Shown here: positions 23,782 to 32,812 of the stretch, piece by piece
Position numbering within the stretch: position 1 is the first letter of the stretch
Layout: each line of letters starts with the position of its first letter
Made by a program: the position numbers and the translations under genes
Assembly (NCBI RefSeq): GCF_928368155.1
Contig: NZ_CAKMRU010000001.1
Span: forward strand, 502,001 to 566,000
DNA: 64,000 nucleotides
Source of the DNA: Anaerococcus ihuae
GTDB taxonomy: Bacteria; Bacillota; Clostridia; Tissierellales; Peptoniphilaceae
Direction: 5' to 3'
Notes under the pieces: generated by a model
Database searches by the model: none
Told to the model about the DNA's origin: nothing
The model's input: only the letters and a program-made list of their open reading frames with translations

Positions 23782-24897
23782 ATGCAAAATATACTTGCTT
23801 TAATTTATAGTTCAGAATTTGATGAGAAAAATTATGATACTCTTTGTAAATATAGACCTGATTATATGCTTCCTTTTGGTTGTAGGTATAGGGTTATAGA
23901 TTTTACCTTATCAAATATTACAAATCATAATATATCAAGTGTAATTTTATATGGTGGAGAACCTTTAAGATCTACTCTTGATCATGTTGGTGATGGTAGA
24001 AATTGGGAATTAAATAGAAGAAGTGGTGGTTTGATGATAAATCCTCCTGTTTATAATAGGTCTAGGCTTGCAAATGAAATCGAAACTTATTACAATACCA
24101 TGAAACATTTTATGCAAAATAAACGTGAATATGTTTATATTACTAACCCTATGTATATCTCTAAGGTAAATATTTCAGATGCTTATGAGCAAATGAAAGG
24201 TGAAAATCTTGATGCTTTAATTTTCACTCAAAAAATAAAAGATGATTATGGTTATTATTTAAATAGAAGAATTATTAATACTGATGAAAAGGAGATTCCA
24301 ATTAGTGTAGGGACAAACCTTGGTCTTGAAGAAGAGATAAACTTATTTACTGGATCAATTTTGATTAAAAAGGATATATTCATTGATTTATTAAGATATT
24401 CAATTGAAAAAAATAATGCTACTAATATCTTGGATGCATTGTTTAAATATCCTAAGAAGAATACTTTAGGATTGTATAGGTCAAAAGAAAAATTGAATGT
24501 AATTATGGATACTTTAACCTATTTTGAAGCAAGCTTTAATCTTTTGGATAGGGAATATTTTGATGAAATTTTCTATGAACAAGGAATGGTTTATACAAAA
24601 AGTAAGGATGAACCTTCAACGGAATATTTAAAAGGATCAAAAGTTAGAAATTCTTTGGTTGCAAATGGTGCTTTGATTGAAGGAGAAATTGAAAATTCTA
24701 TAATTTTTAGGGGTGTTACAGTTAAAAAAGGTGCAGTAATTAAAAATTCTATTATCTTCCAAAATTCTGAAATTGGTGAGGGAGCTATTTTAAACCATGT
24801 TATTACTGATAAAGACACAAAGGTACATGAAGATGTAAGATTATTCGGAAATAGAACCCATCCTTACTTGACAGATAAGGGAGAGCACATTAATTAA
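23782..24897 (+). CDS. glgD: ADP-glucose pyrophosphorylase regulatory subunit GlgD
   Basis: GlgD is the paralogue of GlgC that partners it in Firmicutes. The N-terminal nucleotide loop is degraded: the glycine-rich GGQGSRL of GlgC is replaced by LIYSSEFDEKNYDTL, while MLPFGCRYRVIDFTLSNITN retains the fold. This matches the known non-catalytic, regulatory GlgD subunit. The C-terminal beta-helix repeats (GALIEGEIENSIIFRGVTVK) are clear. Length is 371 residues. AGAGGAGGA lies upstream. Confidence 0.94.
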   Translation: MQNILALIYSSEFDEKNYDTLCKYRPDYMLPFGCRYRVIDFTLSNITNHNISSVILYGGEPLRSTLDHVGDGRNWELNRRSGGLMINPPVYNRSRLANEIETYYNTMKHFMQNKREYVYITNPMYISKVNISDAYEQMKGENLDALIFTQKIKDDYGYYLNRRIINTDEKEIPISVGTNLGLEEEINLFTGSILIKKDIFIDLLRYSIEKNNATNILDALFKYPKKNTLGLYRSKEKLNVIMDTLTYFEASFNLLDREYFDEIFYEQGMVYTKSKDEPSTEYLKGSKVRNSLVANGALIEGEIENSIIFRGVTVKKGAVIKNSIIFQNSEIGEGAILNHVITDKDTKVHEDVRLFGNRTHPYLTDKGEHIN

Positions 24898-24907
24898 GGA
24901 GATTTAA

Positions 24908-26338
24908 ATGAAAGTATTATTTTTGACAAGTGAAGCCGATCCCTTTATAAAAACTGGAGGACTTGCTGATGTAGCTGGTTCCCTTCCTAAAGAGCTTGTA
25001 AAAAAAGGTATAGATATAAGAGTAGCTATGCCTTTATATACTAGCATTGATCAGGTTTATAAAAATAAAATGAAAAAAATTAAAGAATTTTACGTTGATC
25101 TTGATTGGAAACACCAATATGCTGGCGTTTATAGTTTGAAATGGGATAATGTTACATTTTATTTTATAGACAATCTAGAATATTTCGATAGGGATAATGC
25201 CTATGGATATGATGATGATGCTGAAAGATTTATATTTTTCTCAAAAGCTGCAACCCTTCTTGGGAAAGAAATTGACTTTAAGCCGGATATAATCCATTCT
25301 AATGATTGGCATACTGCTTTGGTAAATATTTATGTAAATGATTTTAGAAAAGGTGATCATTATTTTGATGATATAAGAACTTTATTTACAATTCATAACC
25401 TAAAATATCAAGGAGTATTTGATTCAGGCTATCTTAAACTAACTGGTCTTGATGGATATTATTTCAATGAACATGATCTAAAATACTTTGATGCTATTAA
25501 TTTTATGAAAGGTGGCATCGTTCATTCTACTGCCTTTAATACAGTTAGTGAAAATTATGCACAAGAGATTAAATATCCATTTTATGGAGAAGGTCTTGAT
25601 GGAATAGTTAGAGAATATGAAAATAAACTTTCTGGAATTGTAAATGGGATTGATTATGAAGTTTGGAATCCAAAAACTGACAAGAACATTTACAAAAATT
25701 ATGATTTAAAATCCATAAAAGATAAAGCAAAAAATAAAACAGAACTTCAAAAAGAATATGGATTACCAGTAAATGAAAATGTTCCAATGATTGCAATTTG
25801 TTCAAGGTTAACTTCTATGAAAGGATTTGACCTTGTAAGGTATATTTTAGATGAATTATTACAAGAAGATATTCAACTGGTTGTTCTTGGAACTGGAGAT
25901 TATACTTATGAGGAAATGTTTAAATATTTTGAGTGGAAATATCCTGATAAGGTTGCTGCAAGAATTTATTATGATGGAAAAGAAAGTCACAAATTATATG
26001 GTGCAAGTGATTTATTTATGATGCCATCAATCTCTGAACCCTGTGGCATTAGCCAATTAATTGCTATGAGATATGGTTCTTTGCCAATTGTAAGAGAAGC
26101 TGGTGGATTAAAAGATACTGTAAAAGCTTACAACAAATATACTGGTGAAGGAACAGGATTTTCTTTTGAAAATATAAATGCTCATGAATTACTTTTTGCT
26201 AGTAAAAATGCTATAGATTTATATAAAAATGATAAAAAAGCCTTCGATAAGCTTGTTGAAAATGCTATGAAAGAAAAAAATGACTGGGAAGAATCTTCAA
26301 AAAAATATATTAAATTATATGAAGATATAAAGGCATAA
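24908..26338 (+). CDS. glgA: Glycogen synthase (ADP-glucose type)
   Basis: GlgA extends alpha-1,4-glucan from ADP-glucose. This is a GT5 enzyme with the N-terminal substrate loop FIKTGGLADVAGSLPKEL, HSNDWHTALV, and the C-terminal nucleotide-binding and catalytic region SISEPCGISQLIAMRYGSLP, containing the key Glu, followed by REAGGLKDTV. The length of 476 residues is standard and the AAGGAG site stands 10 bp behind glgD. The GlgP-like gene starts one base after its stop codon. Confidence 0.96.
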   Translation: MKVLFLTSEADPFIKTGGLADVAGSLPKELVKKGIDIRVAMPLYTSIDQVYKNKMKKIKEFYVDLDWKHQYAGVYSLKWDNVTFYFIDNLEYFDRDNAYGYDDDAERFIFFSKAATLLGKEIDFKPDIIHSNDWHTALVNIYVNDFRKGDHYFDDIRTLFTIHNLKYQGVFDSGYLKLTGLDGYYFNEHDLKYFDAINFMKGGIVHSTAFNTVSENYAQEIKYPFYGEGLDGIVREYENKLSGIVNGIDYEVWNPKTDKNIYKNYDLKSIKDKAKNKTELQKEYGLPVNENVPMIAICSRLTSMKGFDLVRYILDELLQEDIQLVVLGTGDYTYEEMFKYFEWKYPDKVAARIYYDGKESHKLYGASDLFMMPSISEPCGISQLIAMRYGSLPIVREAGGLKDTVKAYNKYTGEGTGFSFENINAHELLFASKNAIDLYKNDKKAFDKLVENAMKEKNDWEESSKKYIKLYEDIKA

Positions 26339-26339
26339 A

Positions 26340-28586
26340 ATGAATAAAAATAATAATTTTATCTTAAAAAGAATACAAAATTTTTTGTATTCTTTTTATG
26401 CTAAAGAGATAGAAGATGCAAGACTTGGTGAAATTTACGATGGGCTTGTAAAAGCTTTGATGCAAGATATAGGAAAAAATTGGTCTAAATCAAAAAAAAC
26501 TTTTAAAAATAAAGAAGTTTACTTATTATCGTTTGAATATAGTCTAGGAAAATTTATTGAAAATGCAATAGAATCTTTAGATTATAAAAAAGAAGTTAAT
26601 GAGTGCTTAAAGCTATTGAATATTTCTATGGAAGATTTGCTAAATTATGAAAAAGAAGCTAGTCTTGGGAATAGTGACATAGGAATCGGTTCTTGGTATT
26701 TAATGAAAGAGTTCAGTAAAAATAAAATAAAATCCATGGCCTATGCTCTTAGATATGAAAGTGGAGAAATGAAACAAGTCATTAGAGATGGAAGGCAATT
26801 TATAAATCCTAATGAATGGCTTTCTGTCGGAAATAAATGGGAGCATAAAAAAGCTTTTTCTTATATTTTAAATATCGAAGGAAAGAAAACAAAGGCAGTA
26901 GCTTATGATATGCCGATTTTTAATAATGAAAATAATTTTGTAAACACACTTAGGTTGTGGAAAGCAGAATCAATTAATAAAATAGATTATTTGAATTTAT
27001 CAAGTGGAGATTTTAAAAGCGCTTATGATGATTATATAGATAATAATTCCTTGACTCAATTTTTGTATTTAGATAATTCTACTTATGAGGGAAAGATTTT
27101 TAGGTTAAAACAAGAATATTTTTATTCAGTTTCAACCATTCAAGATATTTTTAGAAGATATTTTAAAAAAAATCATGATATAAGAGATATTAAAGATAAA
27201 ATCAAAATAATTCTTGCGGATATTCATCCTAGCCTTGCAATAATTGAATTTATAAGAGCCCTAAATCAAGGGTATGATATTGAAATTAAAGAATGTATTG
27301 AAATAAGTAAAAAAGTATTTGTTCATATAGGATTTTTAGTAACTTCTGATTCGAAAGAATCCTATGATATTTCAATGATAAAATCAATCGATAGTTCTTT
27401 TTACGATATTATTTTAAAATTAGATGATTATTTAAAAGAAAATCGAAATTTATCAATAATTGAAGATAAACAATTAAAATACGATAGGCTTAATTATTGC
27501 TTTGTTGATAGCTACTACTATTTATCAAAAATTTTCGTTGATAATTATAAGGAAGAAGGGGTAAAATTTTCTTATTTAAATTTTGGCGTTGATAGATATT
27601 TATATTCTGATTCAAACAATTTATTGTTTAAAAAAAGTCTAGAAAATTATGGTATAAATATTGTAAATAAAGATAGTGTAAGAAAACTAGAAAATTTTAA
27701 AAATTATAATGTTTTTTATGATGAAATAGAAGAGGTTAAATTTAAAAATAAGCTTAATTTAATTAAAGAATTTAAGTTAGATGGCTTTGATAGAGTAAAT
27801 CCTTATTCTATTTTTGATATGCAACTTGCAATGTTTCATGAGGCAAAAAGACAATTATTAAATGCTATAAGTATAGCTAGCATCTATTATAAATTAAAAG
27901 ACAATTCAAATATATTAATATCTCCTACAACTTATATTTTTTCGGGTAAGGCGAATGATGGATATTTTATGGCGAAAGAAATTATAAAATTCATCCTTGC
28001 ATTAAAGCATATGATTGACAAAGATAAGTTAATTAAGGAGAAATTAAAGATAATTTTTATAGAAGATGCAAATGTAGAGAGGCTAAGAAAAATTTATCCT
28101 GCATGTGATCTTTATAGCAATTTAAGTCTACCAATTTTTGATAATCAAAGTTTTCATATGTTAAACTCAATTTTTAACTTATCAAATGTACTTTCGAGCA
28201 AGGGTGGAATAATTTCAAATATTGAAAAGAAAAATGAAATTTATACCTTTGGACAAACTTATGAAGAAATTGAAAAAATAAAAAACGAAAATGCTTATGA
28301 TGCCCGTGAATTCTATTACAAAAATGATATAATCAAAAGGACGATTGATAATTTAATTAATGAAGATTACTCTAATTTGCCATATAACTTTAAAAATATT
28401 TATGACTATTTGATTTCTTATAATGATTCATTTTTTATATTTAAAGACCATGATTCTTTGCTAGATATGAGATTTAAAATTTCTAAGGATTATTTGGACA
28501 AGAAAAAATGGATTGATAAGGAGATAGATAATATACTTTGGGCAAATGAATTTAATCTTGATAAAAATTTAGAAAAATTGAAATAG
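26340..28586 (+). CDS. Glycogen phosphorylase-like protein, catalytic site lost
   Basis: A full-length (748-residue) GT35 relative. N-terminal blocks remain: KEVYLLSFEYSLGKFIENAI, AYDMPIFNNENNFVNTLRLW, RLKQEYFYSVSTIQDIFRRY and FHEAKRQLLNAISIASIYY (K503 and R504). Catalytic ones do not: the segment that should read SGTSNMKFMLNGALTIGTLD is DNQSFHMLNSIFNLS, placing F605 where the PLP-binding lysine belongs. The glycine loop GLGNGGLGRLA is SLGNSDIGIGSW (108-119), and the HTNHT and GITPRRW blocks are not recognisable. It is translated directly after glgA (AAAGG site) and has no internal stops. I infer a non-catalytic role, perhaps glucan binding or regulation of its neighbours. Confidence 0.85.
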   Translation: MNKNNNFILKRIQNFLYSFYAKEIEDARLGEIYDGLVKALMQDIGKNWSKSKKTFKNKEVYLLSFEYSLGKFIENAIESLDYKKEVNECLKLLNISMEDLLNYEKEASLGNSDIGIGSWYLMKEFSKNKIKSMAYALRYESGEMKQVIRDGRQFINPNEWLSVGNKWEHKKAFSYILNIEGKKTKAVAYDMPIFNNENNFVNTLRLWKAESINKIDYLNLSSGDFKSAYDDYIDNNSLTQFLYLDNSTYEGKIFRLKQEYFYSVSTIQDIFRRYFKKNHDIRDIKDKIKIILADIHPSLAIIEFIRALNQGYDIEIKECIEISKKVFVHIGFLVTSDSKESYDISMIKSIDSSFYDIILKLDDYLKENRNLSIIEDKQLKYDRLNYCFVDSYYYLSKIFVDNYKEEGVKFSYLNFGVDRYLYSDSNNLLFKKSLENYGINIVNKDSVRKLENFKNYNVFYDEIEEVKFKNKLNLIKEFKLDGFDRVNPYSIFDMQLAMFHEAKRQLLNAISIASIYYKLKDNSNILISPTTYIFSGKANDGYFMAKEIIKFILALKHMIDKDKLIKEKLKIIFIEDANVERLRKIYPACDLYSNLSLPIFDNQSFHMLNSIFNLSNVLSSKGGIISNIEKKNEIYTFGQTYEEIEKIKNENAYDAREFYYKNDIIKRTIDNLINEDYSNLPYNFKNIYDYLISYNDSFFIFKDHDSLLDMRFKISKDYLDKKKWIDKEIDNILWANEFNLDKNLEKLK

Positions 28587-28591
28587 GAAAT

Positions 28592-30478
28592 ATGACATAC
28601 ACATACGATGATATAAAGGATATAAAATTAGGAGAAAACTACACAAAAAATTACACTGAATTTAGGATTTTTGCACCAGGTAGAAAAAAAATCGACTTGT
28701 TAATTACAGATGATTATAGAAAAGTTAGAAAAGAAAAATTTTCTATGGTAAAAACAGAATTTGATATATTTTACTGCAAAATTGAAAGAGATTTGGATGG
28801 ATTTTTCTATTCTTATTTAGTTGAAGATAAATACGAAGTGACAGATCCTTACTCCAAAGCTTCTTCAATTAATAGCCTAATGTCTGCTATAGTTGATTTT
28901 GATAAAACGAACCCTAAAAACTTTAAAAAGTTTTCGCCCAAAATTTGCGAAAATGAAGCTGTAATTTATGAATTAAATGTAAAAGATTTTACAGCAAATA
29001 AAAATTCGAATGTAAAAAATAGGGGTAAATTTCTAGGACTTTGTGAAGAAGATAATGAATTTGATGGAAAAAAAACAGGCTTATCTCACCTTAAAGAATT
29101 AGGAGTTACACATGTTCAACTCTTACCAGTTTATGATTTTATCTCAACATTTGAAGAAAATGAGAAATTTTTTGATGATGATAATTACAATTGGGGCTAT
29201 GATCCAGAATTATATTTTAATGTTGAAGGGTCATATGCAACAAATCCTTATGAGCCAAAAAATAGAATTTTTGAATTTAAAAAAATGGTAAATAAAATCC
29301 ATGAAGCTGGCATGAATGTAGTTATGGATGTTGTTTATAACCACACTTTTAAAACAAGTGATTCAAATTTAGAAATTTTAGCACCATCTTATTATTACAG
29401 GAAAAATCCTGATGGAAGTTTTTCAAATGGATCTGGCGTTGGGAATGAAATTAAAAGTGAAAATCCTTTTGCTAGAAAATTAATAATTGATTCATTAAAA
29501 CATTGGGTTTTAGAATATGACATAGATGGATTTAGGTTTGATTTGATGGCTTTAATTGATATAGATACTATGAAAATTGCAATTAAAGAGCTAAAAAAAA
29601 TCAAACCTTATCTAATAATTTATGGTGAACCTTGGATGGGTGGAGATTCAGTCTTGCCAAGAGAAAAACAAATTTTAACAGGAAGTCAAAGATCAAATGG
29701 ATTTGGAGTTTTTAATGATAGTTTTAGAAATGCCATTAAAGGTGATAACGACGGATATGGCAAGGGCTTTATTCAAGGAAATTTCACATTAAAAAATCAA
29801 ATAGAAATTGGTATAAGTGGTAGCATTGACTTTGATGATAAAAGAAAAGGGTTTGCGGATAATGCTAGTGAGACAATTAATTATTTTGCTTGCCATGATA
29901 ATCTAAATTATTTTGATAAATTAAAAATATCTTTGACAGATCATGATGATTTAGAATATATATCAAGGTTGGGTTTTGCAATTTTATTTTTATCTTTTGG
30001 AAAGCCCTTTATCTATGAAGGAACAGAATTTAATAATTCAAAATCTAATAACAGCAACTCATACAACTTGCCTTTATCTATAAATGGAATTGATTGGAAA
30101 GATAAAATTGATAATTTTGAAACCTTTACTTTTGTTAAAGATTTAATTTTTCTTAGAAAAAAATTAGAGGTTTTTCAGCTTGTAAAAAAAGATGATCTCA
30201 GAAAAGCTCTGACTTTTGTAGAAGATTTAGAGGATAACCTCATTGCTTACAATATTTGTTTCAAAAATAAGAAAATATATGTAGTTTTTAATGGATTAAA
30301 AGATGATGTAGAAGTTGATGATTTTAAAAGAAAGAAAATTTTTGGAGAAGAAATTTCACTTGTTAAAATATTCGATAAAAAGGGTAAAATTAATAAAAAG
30401 ATAAAAGTTTCTGAATTAGATTATTTCAGCAAACATTCTGTAAATGTCTATATAAGAGGAGAAAATTATGGATTATAA
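28592..30478 (+). CDS. Type I pullulanase (glycogen debranching, GH13)
   Basis: A 628-residue intracellular alpha-1,6-glucosidase; no signal peptide is present. A CBM48-like N-terminal domain (TEFRIFAPGRKKIDLLI) precedes the catalytic barrel. The signature YNWGYDP of type I pullulanases is present, with DVVYNHT, GFRFDLM (nucleophile Asp), YGEPWMGGD (acid Glu) and ACHDNLNYFDK. It would cleave branch points in stored glucan and lies 5 bp after the GlgP-like gene. The name amyX or pulA would fit, but I leave the symbol open. Confidence 0.92.
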   Translation: MTYTYDDIKDIKLGENYTKNYTEFRIFAPGRKKIDLLITDDYRKVRKEKFSMVKTEFDIFYCKIERDLDGFFYSYLVEDKYEVTDPYSKASSINSLMSAIVDFDKTNPKNFKKFSPKICENEAVIYELNVKDFTANKNSNVKNRGKFLGLCEEDNEFDGKKTGLSHLKELGVTHVQLLPVYDFISTFEENEKFFDDDNYNWGYDPELYFNVEGSYATNPYEPKNRIFEFKKMVNKIHEAGMNVVMDVVYNHTFKTSDSNLEILAPSYYYRKNPDGSFSNGSGVGNEIKSENPFARKLIIDSLKHWVLEYDIDGFRFDLMALIDIDTMKIAIKELKKIKPYLIIYGEPWMGGDSVLPREKQILTGSQRSNGFGVFNDSFRNAIKGDNDGYGKGFIQGNFTLKNQIEIGISGSIDFDDKRKGFADNASETINYFACHDNLNYFDKLKISLTDHDDLEYISRLGFAILFLSFGKPFIYEGTEFNNSKSNNSNSYNLPLSINGIDWKDKIDNFETFTFVKDLIFLRKKLEVFQLVKKDDLRKALTFVEDLEDNLIAYNICFKNKKIYVVFNGLKDDVEVDDFKRKKIFGEEISLVKIFDKKGKINKKIKVSELDYFSKHSVNVYIRGENYGL

Positions 30479-32159
30479 AAAAGTTTATGAAACTTGGCTA
30501 AATAATGAATTTTTTGACCAAGAAACTAAAGATGAATTAAAAAAAATTGAAAATGATGAAAATGAAATTGAAGATAGATTTTACCAAGAATTAGCTTTTG
30601 GTACTGCAGGGCTAAGGGGTAAGCTTGGTGCTGGTACGAATAGAATGAACCAATACACAGTGGCAAAAGCTACTCAAGCCTTTGCTGATACAATCTCTGA
30701 CATGGGGGAAGACGCAAAAGAAAGAGGAGTTGTAATTTGTTATGATGTTAGACATAAATCTGATGAATTTTCAAAAATAACTGCTGAAGTTTTTGCTGCT
30801 AATGGAATTAAAGTAAATATTTTTAAGGAAATTCAACCAACACCTGTTTGTTCATATGCAATTAGAAAATTAAAATCAATTGGTGGAGTAATGGTTACAG
30901 CTAGTCACAATCCAAGAGAATATAATGGCTACAAGGCTTACGGTTCAGATGGAAGTCAAATTCTTGAAGATATTGCAGTAAAAATTCAAAATTATATGAA
31001 AGAATATGAAGATTACTCTAAAATAAAAAGAGTTGATTTTGACAAAGCAATTAATGAAGGACTAATTTCATGGATAGATGATTCTTTGATTGAAGACTAT
31101 GTAAAAGATGTTTTAGATTGTGCAATCAATGAAGATGTTGATAAAAAAGTTAAAATTGTATATACACCATTAAACGGTTGTGGAAATAAATTGGTTAGAA
31201 GAATTCTTGATGAGAGAGGTTTTGAAAATATCTTCATAGTAAAAGAGCAAGAAAATCCAGATCCTGACTTTACAACTGTTGGATATCCAAACCCAGAAGA
31301 TCCAAAAGCATTTAAATTATCAGAAAAACTAGGTAAGGAAAAAAATGCTGAATTATTACTGGCAACAGATCCAGATTCTGATAGGTGTGCAGTTGAAGTT
31401 TTGGATGAGAATGGTAAATATCAATTTTTAACAGGAAATCAAATTGGATCTTTGCTTACAAATTATATTTTGACAGCTCTAAAAGAAAATAATGAATTGC
31501 CAGATGATGGAGCTGTTGTCAAAACTATAGTTTCAACAGACTTAGTTAAACCAATTGCAAAAAGTTTTGGAGTTGATGTTTATGAAGTTTTAACTGGATT
31601 TAAAAATATATATGAAGTGGCAAATAATTTTGAAAAAATTGGCAAAGGCGAATTTATTTTTGGCTTTGAAGAAAGTATAGGTTATAATTATAAGACTTTT
31701 GTAAGAGATAAGGATGCTGTAAACTCAGCTATGCTTATTAGCGAAATGACTGCCTATTATAAAAATAAAGGAAAATCATTATTAGATGTTCTTGATGATA
31801 TTTACCAAGAATATGGCTTTTATTCAAATGAGGTTCAATCAATAGTTCTTGAGGGACTTGATGGAGCTCAAAAAATAAAAAGAATTATGGAATCTATAAG
31901 AACAAATCCACTAAAAGAAATTTCTGGACTAAAAGTTAAAAAGATTGTGGATTATTTAAATGATGAAACAGGTCTTTCAAAATCTAATGTTTTGAAATAT
32001 TATTTAGAAGATGACTCTTGGTTTGTACTAAGACCTTCAGGAACAGAACCAAAAATAAAATTATATCTAAATGCAATAGATGAGAGCAAAAAAGAGTCTG
32101 ATGAAAAAAGAGATAAAATTAAAAATGAAGTAAATAATATTATTAATCAAATTGATTAA
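30468..32159 (+). CDS. pgcA: Phospho-sugar mutase (alpha-phosphoglucomutase)
   Basis: Interconverts glucose 1-phosphate and 6-phosphate, linking the glycogen cluster to glycolysis. The four segments are TASHNPREYNGYKAYGSDGS (phosphoserine), ATDPDSDRCAVEV (Mg), GFEESIGYN (sugar loop) and LRPSGTEPKIKLY (phosphate). The 563-residue length and the N-terminal YQELAFGTAGLRGKLGAGTN are typical of the PgcA/YhxB type rather than GlmM. AGAGGAGA precedes the start, which overlaps pullulanase by 11 bp. A terminator follows. Confidence 0.93.
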   Translation: MDYKKVYETWLNNEFFDQETKDELKKIENDENEIEDRFYQELAFGTAGLRGKLGAGTNRMNQYTVAKATQAFADTISDMGEDAKERGVVICYDVRHKSDEFSKITAEVFAANGIKVNIFKEIQPTPVCSYAIRKLKSIGGVMVTASHNPREYNGYKAYGSDGSQILEDIAVKIQNYMKEYEDYSKIKRVDFDKAINEGLISWIDDSLIEDYVKDVLDCAINEDVDKKVKIVYTPLNGCGNKLVRRILDERGFENIFIVKEQENPDPDFTTVGYPNPEDPKAFKLSEKLGKEKNAELLLATDPDSDRCAVEVLDENGKYQFLTGNQIGSLLTNYILTALKENNELPDDGAVVKTIVSTDLVKPIAKSFGVDVYEVLTGFKNIYEVANNFEKIGKGEFIFGFEESIGYNYKTFVRDKDAVNSAMLISEMTAYYKNKGKSLLDVLDDIYQEYGFYSNEVQSIVLEGLDGAQKIKRIMESIRTNPLKEISGLKVKKIVDYLNDETGLSKSNVLKYYLEDDSWFVLRPSGTEPKIKLYLNAIDESKKESDEKRDKIKNEVNNIINQID

Positions 32160-32167
32160 AAATTTTT

Positions 32168-32203
32168 ATACCTAGGAGCAAAATAAAGCTTCTAGGTATT
32201 TTT
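32168..32203 (+). terminator. Terminator of the glycogen cluster
   Basis: ATACCTAGGAGC (32168-32179) and GCTTCTAGGTAT (32188-32199) pair with one G-U and are followed by T. Confidence 0.85.
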
Positions 32204-32308
32204 CATTTAAGATTATTAAGAACTTTTATATTAGATATTTTTAATAGGGATATTTTCAAGAATGAGAAATTTTTGATAAAATAAGTAAATAAGAAGTAAG
32301 GAGGTATT

Positions 32309-32812
32309 ATGGATCAATTTTTTAACTTTATAGATAAAGTATTTTCAATTCAAGTATTTGGAAATATGACTCTATATCAATTATTATCTACAATTTTAAA
32401 ATATGTATTTGTTGTTATAGTTTTATACTTTATCTATTCAATTATTAGAATAATTTATTATGATGTTAGATATGCAATAAAAAAAGAGCAAATATCTGAT
32501 ACATATTTACAATTCATAAACCAAAATCAAGAAAATAAATTTAAAATACAAGAATATTACTATATTGGAGAAAATAACACAATAGGAAGAAACGATAAGA
32601 ATACTATTTGCATAAAAGACAAATTTTTATCAAGTTTTCATGCAAGAATTATCCTAGACCAAGGGATATATTTCTTGGAAGATTTAAATTCTTCAAATGG
32701 AACTTTTTTAAACGATGAAAGAATCAATGAAGCTATTGAGTTGAAAAATAAAGATATAATAAAATTTGGGGAATTAAAATTTTTATTTATAAACGGTGAT
32801 GAAGATGATTAA
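32309..32812 (+). CDS. FHA-domain membrane protein
   Basis: A 167-residue protein with one N-terminal membrane helix (about residues 25-47) and a C-terminal forkhead-associated domain that binds phosphothreonine. FHA signature residues are visible in IGRNDKNTI, SSFHARI and LEDLNSSNGTFLN. It precedes a SEDS polymerase and a class B PBP with overlapping frames, so it probably tethers or regulates the cell-wall synthesis complex in response to a Ser/Thr kinase such as PrkC/StkP. No such kinase is encoded in this window. AAGGAGG precedes the start. Confidence 0.9.
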   Translation: MDQFFNFIDKVFSIQVFGNMTLYQLLSTILKYVFVVIVLYFIYSIIRIIYYDVRYAIKKEQISDTYLQFINQNQENKFKIQEYYYIGENNTIGRNDKNTICIKDKFLSSFHARIILDQGIYFLEDLNSSNGTFLNDERINEAIELKNKDIIKFGELKFLFINGDEDD

